Shown here one piece after another: positions 45,643 to 55,645 of a stretch of DNA of 64,000 nt; positions within the stretch are counted from its first letter, which is position 1, and every line of letters begins with the position of its first letter. The DNA is from Dactylorhiza incarnata (Eukaryota; Streptophyta; Magnoliopsida; Asparagales; Orchidaceae): positions 2,852,001-2,916,000 of the forward strand of contig JAWHQI010000262.1 of NCBI GenBank assembly GCA_033032865.1, written 5' to 3'. Made by a program: the position numbers and the translations under genes. The notes below the pieces were generated by a model, which did not search any database, had not been told where the DNA came from, and saw only the letters and a list, made by a program, of their open reading frames with translations.

Positions 45643-47134
45643 TGATGAGTAGTATTTATGCATATTTTAATTATTGTATTTAGTTTAGTTTTAATTTAAA
45701 ATTGCAAATATTATTTATATTTTAGTTTAATTTCACTTCTTTTATAATTTCTATTCTAAATGTAGTTTTACTTTTGTTTTGCAGATTTTCTGGTGTTTTT
45801 GGATAAATTCCATAGTACACGCCCTCATTCACGCCCGTGACCAAGGGCGTGTAACCTAAAGATCTGCGTTTGACGAAAACTGAGCTGAGTTCGACGAATC
45901 CACCACCGCACCGCAAGTCACGCCCTAGGTCACGCCCGTGACCTAAAGTCACGCCCGTGACCAAGGGCGTGTAAACATAGAATCTTCCCAGCGGGCTGCC
46001 GTCGAGACATGGAGATGCTGTCAAGGAGTTGACCCAAGTCACGCCCATGACCAAAGGGTCATGCCGGTGACTTTTCACGTGTGATCCCTGCTCCCTGCCG
46101 CGCCGAATTCAAGCCCATGCCGCATTGATGGAGTTGACCCCAGTCACGCCCGTGACCAATAAGTCACGCCCGTGACTTTTCACGCGTGATCTCTTTTTGC
46201 TGCAGCGCAAAAACGCAAGCCCACGCCGCATTGATGAAGCCGCCCAAGTACAACCAAAGTTACACGGGCATGTAATGTCCTTTTTCGCGACACTGTCACG
46301 CAGGACCCACGCCGATGTCGCAGCCGTGCAGAACAATATTACATGCCCTAGGTCACGCCCGTGACCGAGGGCGCGTAACCTGGAAATTTTTCCTATAAAT
46401 TCAGAGGCCCCACTCCAGCATTCCATTCCCTTCTCCCTGCCCATTTGGGCTCTTCTTGTACAGATTTTTCTTATTTCCATGTTTATGCTTAGTTTTTAAT
46501 TAATGCAATTTTCTTTGTTTAATTTCTTGTAATTTCATTTCATGCAAGTTAGCCTAGTTTCATTTCAATGCAATGTAACTTAGTTTAATTTCATGTATCT
46601 CTCTTTTTATGTAATGAAAATTTAAGCTTCCTTTAATTTTTTGCAAATTCTCTTTCTTCGTCTTAATTTAGTGCTGTCTTCTTTATTTTATTTTTGTTGT
46701 TCTCTTTTTAGTTAGTTTTAATTACGCTTCCCTTATCAAATTTTATTTCCGATAAAATAATAGTTAGCTTTCTCGAAGTAGAAGTCCTCGACAGCCCCGA
46801 GTTTAAATACGACCTTGATATTTTCGTTAAAATATCCTATGCTATACGCGATAAGGTACACTTGCCTTTTCGAATGAGTAGTTTGGATTATATTAACAAA
46901 AACTTGCAAAAACTTTCTCCTTTTCTTTTTAAATATTTAGAGAATTCAGCGCCGCCGCCGCGGCGTAAACGTCGATATTCTGAAAGAAGGAAAGGCTAGT
47001 ACTTCTATCATCTCGATAGGTAGGATAATGGTTAGTTCCTCAAAGTAGGATTACTCGCGAGATGCCTCAAATGCGCCCGTCGAATTCTAATTGTATCACA
47101 GAAAGGCTTTTGCAAATCTTAATTTTTATCATCA
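45643..47134 (+). repeat. Element F LTR 3
   Basis: 1492 bp, TGATGAGTAG..TTATCATCA, the same ends as LTR 1. GTCACGCCCGTGAC dyads at 45830-46370; about 20 bases with one dyad are missing near 46250. Followed by the right target duplicate GAGAG (47135-47139). Confidence 0.88.
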
Positions 47135-47139
47135 GAGAG

Positions 47140-47782
47140 GGTCCAAAATGACAGCTGAAAAGGTTTCCCTTTTCAGTCTGTATTCGAAGTAGCGTCGAGT
47201 TCTCTTCCTCTTTTATTGACGCACCTTCGAGTTCTTGTAGGAGCAGCTTTGAATTCATCCTTGCTCTGATTGAACTCTGCTAGTCGACGTTGCGTCGATA
47301 CCCAATCGAAGTAACCATCGAGTTGAAGGCCTGACTCTGAGCTTCATTATGTGCGTCGAGAAGAAGTCGACGTTGTATCGACTTTAGATGACATCGACAT
47401 ATATTTCCTTCTACATTGAATTGAAGTAGAAGCTGCGTCGACTTCACACAGTACTTCGACAGGTCCATGACCTCTACGTCAATATCTATCCAACGTAACA
47501 TTGACTTGATCTACTCTGACAGAAAGAGTATGTTGATTGAACTTCTAGTCAGAGTAGCGTCGATATGGACTCGATGTTGCGTCGAATTCTATTCGGCGCA
47601 AATGTTAACTTTGCCCAAGTTTTGCTTCCCTTGATCTCATCTTGACACCCTAGGTTGAGTGTGACATCCTAAGACATCTAATGACCAGATTACCCTAACT
47701 ATACAATGAGTTGTTTAATCCTAGGGGATAAAATCACTTTTAATTAATTTGTTAAGTTAAATCAAAGGGTTTTTTCCCAACA
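47140..47782 (-). repeat. Sirevirus B 3' LTR, proximal (U3-side) part
   Basis: Resumes the LTR split at 38750 and matches 56738-57378. From 47190 to 47590 it carries about fifteen GCGTCGA / TCGACG motifs, the B version of the Sirevirus array. Minus-strand start TGTTGGGAAAAAACCC. The reversed polypurine tract ATCTCCACCGATTTATC follows at 47783. Confidence 0.9.
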
Positions 47783-48070
47783 ATCTCCACCGATTTATCT
47801 TAACAAATTTTACAGTTTGTTCAAAGTTATTTTACACATTCCTTTATATAAATACACATACATTCAAGACAGTATAGACATATGAAAGAATAAGCTAGAT
47901 GACCTGATAATAGAAAGGTGTCAGATTAATGATAATTAGAAGTTTATCATAGTTTACCCAAAAAGAGTATCACTTCTTTTTCTTGAGAAAGGAGGGCAAG
48001 TCCTCATAAACTCTCCTGTACTTCCTTTCCACATATCTAAAATTTGTAGGAGTGGTTTTTTTTGGATTCT

Positions 48071-49525
48071 TTATATCCTTCCATGACCTTTGAAGAGCTT
48101 CTCCAGGTCCACTTCAGTGTTAGGATGAACATCCTTGAGTGTGAAACCTAGACCAAAGACTTTGGCTGTCATCAGATTTATGAGTTCTAAATTTAGATCA
48201 TCTGACTCAGGGCCTTTCTCTGATTTTGATTCAACAGCCAATGATTGTGATTCAACAACTGTTGCTTGTTCCTTCCCAAAAGTTGAGGTTTTTAAAAACA
48301 TGATCTTCTTTTCCTCTTCAGATGACTTTTCCCTTTTCTTTCTTTTCTATGTAAACTGTACTGCCTCCTCAGGATTGCATCCAATACCTCCTTTGTGGAG
48401 TTGTCTTACTCCTTCTAGCATTTTGGCTTGAGGGTTCTTTATAGTGTGCTTTGTATGATCAAACAAAGTAGACTTAATAGGAATTGCCTTGGCCAATTCT
48501 TCCTTTTCAACCACCTCTTTTCCTCTTTTTAGAATATCAATGAATACATTTTTCTTTGCTTGAAGCTCCTTTTCAGCTGCCTCATATTCATATCTTTCTC
48601 TGTCACCAATATCCTCTAACACTTTATCAAGTTCTGGATTAGTGTAGGTTTGCATTGTGTTCTCTGGGAATTCAACCTTTTCAAATTTCTTGTAATAAGA
48701 TTTATTCTTACTGTATTCCTTCCTTTGTTCTTTTGTATACCTCTCCCAAATAGGTATCCTTCCCCTGCCCCTTCTTCCTCTTCCTCTACCTTGATAAGGA
48801 GGTCTTCCTCTGAAGATAGGTGTTGGAAGGATGGGTTCAGTTGTTTGTCTTGGAGCAGGTGGTGGAGAAGGAGGCTGAGCTGGTGTTGAGATCTGATCCG
48901 TGGCAGGATGATTTAGGGCAAACTCAACTGAATCAAATTCTTGATCAACACCCTTGGCAGGAGAAGGTGCTGTAGTAGAATCTCCAGAGGATACCCTGAA
49001 TTGAAGAGTATCAGGATTGGGTGTCTCAATGTTATCAATGTATTCTTGAGTGCTCATGACATAGATTTGATAGTCTGAATATAAAGGACTCTCCCCCTGT
49101 GTTGAAGACTCCCCCTATATTAAGGGAAGGAATCTTGGAGGTGATGGCTCCCCCTGAGTGGCTGCATCAATAAGTTGTAATTTAGATGAAATAGCAGGCT
49201 CTTCTTCAAAGATGAAGGAGAGAGGGATTGCTGTTGTATAGACAGAGTCTTGAGGAGGTTGCTGCCTGCTAGAACAATTCTCCCCCTTCTTTATATCATT
49301 GAAGAAAGATATTAAGCCTTCAGCAGGAACGGCTGCCGATCAGACTTCCCTATCAAAAGCCGTGAGTTCAGATGTAAGGTCTTGCAGCCTTTTGTGCTGG
49401 CGGCATAGTTTGCGATAACAATCCATTGAGAAGTCAAGATTAAGTGAGCTGAACTTGGATAACACAGTCTCGAGGGCAAGAACGACGACCTCAATAATAT
49501 CTTGCTGAATTAATGGAGATGCCAT
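48071..49525 (-). pseudogene. Sirevirus B third ORF, Pro/RG-rich coiled-coil protein
   Basis: ATG at 49525 (MASPLIQQDIIEVVVLALE). One frame runs from here to 48347 with stops at 49340 and about 49118. After a further stop near 48347, the tail 48301-48071 follows. Order: helical N-terminus; Pro-rich linker (PPSPPPAPRQ); a basic RG-rich stretch (YQGRGRGRRGRGR, near 48775) that could bind RNA; a charged coiled coil (48520-48700); a C-terminal segment ending FKGHGRI. It occupies the place of the env-like ORF of A but the sequences do not look alike, except for similar C-terminal spacing. No signal peptide or membrane segment is seen. Confidence 0.68.
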
Positions 49526-49987
49526 TGAGATGTTGCGAGAACCTGCACTGAAACAAAGAAAAGAGACGAAGAGAGGGAAGAAGGAAGAGAGTAGGAGGGA
49601 GAGGGTTCGAATAACACAATGTAATTAAACACAAACGTTGCTTTGAGTAAATGAATCGTCACAACTTAGGGTTTTATTCAAAAGCAACATTGAGAAGGGA
49701 TGAATTCAGCGCGCCAAAATATGTCAAGGCACGCAATTTATCAAGTCGACGGAGCGTCGAGTTGATGTCGACGTGGCTTCGAAATATTGGCATCGATGAT
49801 GCTGTTGACTTAAGCGCCGACAAGTATTCGACGTTACGTCAGGTGGTATTCGAAGGATCCGTCCCAGAGAGCTCTTGAAGCTGACATCGATTAAAAGTTG
49901 ACGGTACGTCAATTTGATTTTGGCGCAGCTTTGATTAAACAGTTATGATTTTCCTTAAGATTTTTGCTGTTTTTCCCAGCAATAATT
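49526..49987 (-). other. Sirevirus B pol-ORF3 spacer with motif array
   Basis: About 460 non-coding bases. 49740-49920 carries at least eight TCGACG/CGTCGA-type motifs of the B LTR kind, in the same place as the array at 14864-15060 in A. Confidence 0.6.
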
Positions 49988-51640
49988 TTATATAGAAAAT
50001 AGATCTTTATACATAATAAGTGGGGACCTACAAAGCTCCATCAAGCATACCCAGTGCATTGATGAAGAACTTGTGCAAGGGAAAAGTGGTGTCTTATCTC
50101 TGAGAAAGTGGTGTCTTATCTCTATGTGCTTAGTTCTGTTGTGGAGAACATGATTGGAAGCAATTGAAATTACACTAGAGCTGTCACAATAGATTATGGA
50201 ATTGGCAAGGGAAAAGTTGTAGTCTAACAACTGATTTTGCATCCACAAAATTTGTGAGCAGCAACTTCCTGCAGCTATATACTCAGCTTCAGCTGTAGAA
50301 GTGGAGACTGTGGTTTTCTTCTTATTAAAACATGATATCAGTCTAGCACCCAGGAACTGACATGTTCCTGAAGTGCTTTTTCTATCAAGCCTGCATCCAA
50401 CATAGTCTGCATCTGAATATCCAATCAATTCAAATCCAGATTCAGCTGGATACCATAAGCCAAGCTCAGGAGTGCCCTTCAGATATCTGAGAATTCTTTT
50501 GACAAAACTCATGTGGGATTCCTTTGGGTCAACCTGAAATCTTGCATAAATACAGGTAGCAAACATTATATCAGGTTTGCTAGCTATTAGGTAGAGAAGA
50601 GAGCCAATGGCCGCTCTGTAAGTCTTATGATCAAATGACTTACCTTGTTCATCTCTATCTAAAACAACATTAGTAGCCATGAGTGTTTTCATAATAGATG
50701 CATTCTCCATCCCAAACTTATTAATGAGTTCTCTGGTATATTTGGATTGGGATATGAAAATGCCATCTGGATTTTGTCTAACTTGGAGACCAAGGAAATA
50801 GGATAATTCCCCCATGCTACTCATCTCAAATCTAGACGGCATTAGGTAAGCAAACCTTTTGCATAAAGATTGATCTGTAGATCCAAATATAATATCATCT
50901 ACATATATTTGCACAAGTAGTAGCTGATCGATTCTTGCGTGCTCTTGTGAAAAGTGTTTTATCCACCTTTCCTCTTTCAAATTTGTGTTCCAGGAGAAAG
51001 GTGGATAAGGTCTCATACCAAGCTCTTGGATCTTGCTTTAGACCGTATAGTGCTTTATCTAATCTATATACAGAAGAGGGAAAAGTTAGATTGACAAAAC
51101 CTGGTGGCTGCTCCACATACACCTCTTCTTGTAGTTTCCCATTGAGAAATGAACTCTTGACATCCATCTGGTATACCTTAATCTTTATGTGGCAGCATAT
51201 GCCAGAAACATTCTGATAGCCTCCAACCTTACTACTGGGGAAAATGCCAGGTTGAAGTCAATGCCTTCCTCTTGCCTGTACCCTTGAGCCACAAGTCTTG
51301 CTTTGTTTCTGATTATGACCCAGTTAAGTCCATTTTATTTTTGTACACCCATTTGGTGCCAATCACTGGGTAATTCTTTGGTCTTTTAACCAAAGTCCAG
51401 ACCTTGTTCCTTTCAAACTGGGTTAGTTCCTCTTGCATAGCAGATATCCAGTGAGGGTCACTGTCTGCTTCTTCAAACTTCTTTGGTTCATATTGTGACA
51501 GGAAGCACTACAACATTGTCTCACTTGTGAGTTGGTTTCTTGTTTTGACTCCTGCTGTCAAGTTTCCAATTACTTGAGTTGGATGATGATCTTTTTGAGT
51601 CATCCTGGATCTTGTTGAGTGATCTAGGATCTGCTCTTCT
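49988..51640 (-). pseudogene. Sirevirus B reverse transcriptase-RNase H
   Basis: The N-terminal RT part (51490-51170) is frame-broken. 51167-50895 has [20 protein letters not shown] and [15 protein letters not shown] frameshift near 50925 leads into [19 protein letters not shown] (intact YVDD) and SMGELSYFLGLQ. RNase H follows: SDADYVGCRLDRKSTSG, STAEAEYIAAGS, CDSSSVISI and RTKHIEIRHHFLRD. Its end is altered: after HHFLRD a short duplicated segment and a deletion remove the TDLQRADIFTKPL part seen in A. The final HKFFINALGMLDGAL is present only out of frame. Confidence 0.88.
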
Positions 51641-51650
51641 TCCTGAGCTA

Positions 51651-52840
51651 TCACTTGCTCAGTGACAGTGGGAACTTCAACAATGTCTGTGGCTGGGTCA
51701 GTTCCTCTTCATGTACTGGAATAATGTCTGTGGATGGTAGTCCAAGTGCTGATGTTTCCTCCTCATCTACTGCAGAGTCCTCACCAGAGTCAGTGCCAAC
51801 ATCTTGTTGTCCTTTTCCCTGACACACAGATGGATGGTTCACTATGCTCATTTCAACTTATTCTGCTAGTTGATCTTCTTTCTGCATAATAGAACTGGTG
51901 GAAGTTTCCTTCCCCTTGTAAACCATGTTAGTTTCATCAAAGACTACATACATAGACTCCTCAATTTTGAGAGAGCTTTTATTAAAGCACCTATAGGCCT
52001 TTCTTGATGAGGAATATCCTAAGAATATCCCATCATCAGCCTTCTTGTCAAATTTGGCAAGATGACTTTTCCCATTGTTGAGGATAAAGCAAGTACACCC
52101 AAAAATTCTAAAATAAGTGAGTATAGGTGCCTTTCCCTTCAACAACTCATAGGGAGTCTTCAACTTAGTCGTGTGGATGATACTCCTATTCAGAACATAA
52201 TTTGCGGTATTTACTGTCTCAGCCCAGAAGGACTTTGGCTAGTTAGATTCAGCTAATAATGTCCTTCCTGATTCAATTAGGGTTCTATTTTTCCTTTCAG
52301 CCACCCCTTTTTGATGGGGGGGGGGGGGGGGGGGGGGGTTCTAGGAGCTGAGAAGCTTTGCCTGATACCTTCATCCTCACAGAATCTACACATTAACTGA
52401 TTCTCCAACTCAGTGCCATGATCACTTCTGATCACATCAACCTGTGTATTGAGTTCAGATTGAATCTGTCTAATGAATCTTGAGAGGATCTTGAAGGTGT
52501 CTGACTTAGCTTTTAGAAAGAACACCCAGCTGAACCTAGAGAAATCATCTACAATGACTAAGGTGTAGGACTTTCCTGCTAAGCTTTGAGTGGAGATAGG
52601 GCCAAACAGGTCCATGTGCAGCATGCAAAGGATTCTATGAGAATCATTCTTACCAATTGGTTTGAATGAAGCTTTGATCTGCTTACCTAGTTGGCATTCT
52701 CTACATAGGTGGTCTTTATTGAATTTACCAGTTGGTAAACCCCTGACTAGGTTGAGTTTGAAGAGTTTGGCTATCGTCTTAAAGTTAAGGTGACTAAGTC
52801 TCTTATGCCATAACTCACTATTTTTTAACTGAGAGTTAAA
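51651..52840 (-). pseudogene. Sirevirus B integrase
   Basis: HHCC finger (HKRLSHLN.., CRECQ) and two catalytic Asp (MDLFGPI, RSDHGTE) are seen. The strand then enters a ~22-base C run (plus-strand G run at 52319-52340) that replaces the codons for SPQQNG before VAERKNR. The following part (52300-51858) reads TPYELLKGKAPILTYFRIFG and FLGYSSSRKAYRCF, then an acidic linker to 51651. The run disrupts the frame of the core domain just before the catalytic Glu. Confidence 0.85.
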
Positions 52841-53326
52841 TAAGCAGATCTCAGACTTTGTGTACTCAAAGTCTACAACATATACCTTACCTTTTCTGAG
52901 ACCAGTCAAAACAGTTTGATCAGTCTTAGAGCTAACTATATGACACAAAGACTTAGTGAATACAACTTTGTATTCACCATCACACAACTGACTAATGCTG
53001 ATCAGATTATGTTGAAGTCCTTCAACATAAGCTACTTTAGTAAAGGAGATTTCTCTAATCCTGAGCAAACCATATCCTTTGGTTTGACCAGAGTGGGAGT
53101 TCCCAAAAATTACCTTAGGCCCTTCCTTGGTCTTGAAATTTTCCAGCAAATCTTTTGCTCCAGTCATATGCATGGAGCATCCACTGTCCAGATACCACTG
53201 CTGGTTTGTGGTTGAACAACCTTCCCTCTGCACATTGAATTTAAACATTAGTAAAGACCCTCTCATGCTGGGGTCTCTTTCTTCTATCATCATATGGAGA
53301 TATGAAAGAATGAGATGGTCTTCCAT
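52841..53326 (-). pseudogene. Sirevirus B aspartic protease
   Basis: WYLDSGCSMHMTGAKDLLEN carries the DSG active site. It lies in one open frame with the integrase finger (53326-52277), preceded by FKFNVQREGCSTTNQQ. The active site is intact. Confidence 0.85.
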
Positions 53327-53339
53327 TGTTCTCCCTTAG

Positions 53340-55545
53340 GTGAAGAAGTGCTGCATAGTTATGCCAGCAATGTTTGGCTATATATCCTTGTTTGGAGCAG
53401 CAAAAAACAACTTGGAATAGAAGCAAAAGAAGGTTTTGATGTTTGGCGGTTTTGTGCAGAGAATATGCGTCGAGAAGAAATCAACGCAGTTTTAGAGTTG
53501 CGTCGAGTGAAATTTGACGTACTTGCATAGTCCCATCGATAATCATACGAAGTATGGTATTGGTTGCGTTGAGTGTAATTCGACGCACCCACATAGTTGC
53601 TTCGAGATGATGTTGACGCATATGATGGAGTCCGTCGAGATGCATTTGACGCATTCCTAAAATTGCATCGAGTTCTATTCGACGTATAATTCATATCAAT
53701 CAGGGTTTGTGATTTTGAATTAATAATTTTCTTAAGCAAGTTCATTTCTGATCTTAATTTATCATTCTTGATCATTAAATCATTGCTAGCTTTATTGTAG
53801 GCATTTGTGCTAATTTTAAGAGTGGAAATGACAGAGTCAATATGAGCTTGGTAATCATTTCTATACTCCTCAAAAGTTTCATCCATATCTTCTATTTCAA
53901 TTTTATAGCTTCTGCAAGTAACACGCTCATTCTCCAAATCTAAATTTTCTAAGGGTTGTTTACCTAGGATTCCTGGTTCATCACTGGTGTTTACCTTATT
54001 AAATGTGGTGAGTCTATTAGGGTTATTTTTCTCATGTTCTTCACACGATTATGAAACATTATTAGGTCTAGATCTAAAATATGCTACATGTTTATCACAT
54101 GCATGTTTGCCAGTGAGTGATTGTGATTCCTGATCAAGATGATCAAATCTCTTGGAGAGATATTGTGAGATATCTTTTATCTTTTGGCTCCTTCCATTGA
54201 GGGAGTCTTCAAAGGCTTTTGCCTTTGAGAGTTCTTTCCTTAGGTTTGAATTTTCATTATCTCTGGAATTTTTTTTCTTGCCGAGGATAAAGGATCTTTA
54301 CTAAGAACTTCTAATTCATATTTAATTATTTCAAGTTCCTTTTGATTGTTAATGTAATTTTGGCAAAACTCCTTAAAGCATCTTTTAAAATCTTTTGAAG
54401 AAAAGTCAAAGTCTTCAAAGATTCTTACCTCAATTTCATTAGTGGAATCTTCCAAAGCCATTAAGCAGGCTTCTTCTGGTCCACCATCTTTATCATCATC
54501 AGATGAGGAGGAGCTTGATTCTGAATCTGAATCACTCCAGGTCTCAGCTATGCAACCTCTCTCTCCTTTCTTATCCTTTCTCATGAAGGATTTCTTCCTG
54601 TGCTCCTTCCTCTGCTTGTTTTTCTTGTTGTTCTCTTCCTCAGGACATTCAGTAGAAATGTGTCTTGGCTTTCTGCAAGAAAAACAAATAATCTCCTATT
54701 TAGGAGTTTTATCATACCTTGGCTTGCTTGAGCTCCTCTCACTCCTCCTGGAATCTTCTGCTCTGACCCACTTTTTGAATCTCTTAGCCAAGAGATTGAT
54801 CATTTCTTCTTCAGTGGTGGAGGACTCTGCTTCTGTAGTCTTTAAAGCAAGAGTCCTCTCTTTAGGGGTTGTTGTCCTTTCTTGGGCTTTAGACTCAGCC
54901 CTGCTTTTCAGTAGAAGCTCATAGGACTTGAGCTTTCCAAGAAGAGCATTAGTTGATATCTCTCTGAGGCATCTAGAATCTCTGATAGCCCAAATTCTAG
55001 AGTCTCTTATGCTTGGGAAGCACATGAGGAGCTTGCCATTAATTTCTGTCAGAGAAATTTCCTTGTCAAGCCCTCTTAGCTCATTTATGATGAGGCTGAA
55101 TCTGTCATACATTTCTGTAATGCTTTCATCAGCCTTTTTCTTGAAATTCTCATATTGAGATGTGAGAAGAGCCTTTTTGTCTTTTCTCTCATCAGAGCTT
55201 CCTTCAACTAGTCTGGAGAGAGATTCCCAGATCTCTTTTGCAGAGTTGGGATCAACAACTTTATGGAATATGTCATCAGACAGTTGAGACCAGTATGTTC
55301 ATGGCCTTGGCATGACATGCCTTGACCTTCTTCTCATCATCAGTCCATTCTGCTCTGGGGACTGAGGTTTGTATGACCTTTCCTATTGAGTCTTTCATTA
55401 TGGGGGCTGGAGGACCTGTGAGGATGAAATTGAAGATTTCCTCATCAATAGAATTCATAAATAGTTTTATTCCGGCCTTCCAGAGTGTAAACTTATTCAG
55501 ATTACACACTGGAGGTCTTGTAGAAGCATAATCCTTAGAACTCAT
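53340..55545 (-). pseudogene. gag: Sirevirus B gag
   Basis: ATG at 55545 (MSSKDYASTRPPVCNLNKF..). A frameshift near 55290 is followed by MYDRFSLIINELRGLDKEIS (55112 on). A TAG at about 54694 precedes the zinc knuckle CFSCRKPRHISTEC (54645-54686, CX2CX4HX4C). An acidic Ser-rich part follows, then a frame change near 54240 and a coiled-coil C-terminus (53937-53700). The 3' part (53460-53690) codes for YTSNRTRC.. and contains at least ten B-type TCGACG/CGTCGA motifs, matching the LTR array. Same order as in A. Confidence 0.87.
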
Positions 55546-55632
55546 TTTTCTTTATAAAATATGTTTGTGATAAAGAAATAAAAGTAGGAGGTCCTTTTGA
55601 TCAAGGTGTTAACCTTTTAATGATCAATCTCC

Positions 55633-55643
55633 CTCTGATACCA
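55633..55643 (-). other. Sirevirus B primer-binding site
   Basis: The minus strand reads TGGTATCAGAG, initiator tRNA-Met complement, two bases inside the 5' LTR. Confidence 0.88.
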
Positions 55644-55645
55644 AT

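Larger units (their letters stand above)
38751..47134 (+). mobile_element. Element F: non-coding LTR element with three LTRs and two internal domains
   Basis: LTR (38751-40240), internal (40241-42174), LTR (42175-43672), internal (43673-45642), LTR (45643-47134), flanked by GAGAG duplicates at 38746-38750 and 47135-47139. The outer ends are TGATGA..TCATCA. Primer sites match tRNA-Asp and polypurine tracts end each internal domain. There is no gag or pol, as in large retrotransposon derivatives (LARDs). A single target duplication round the whole block means one insertion followed by unequal LTR recombination, not two independent insertions. Confidence 0.9.
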
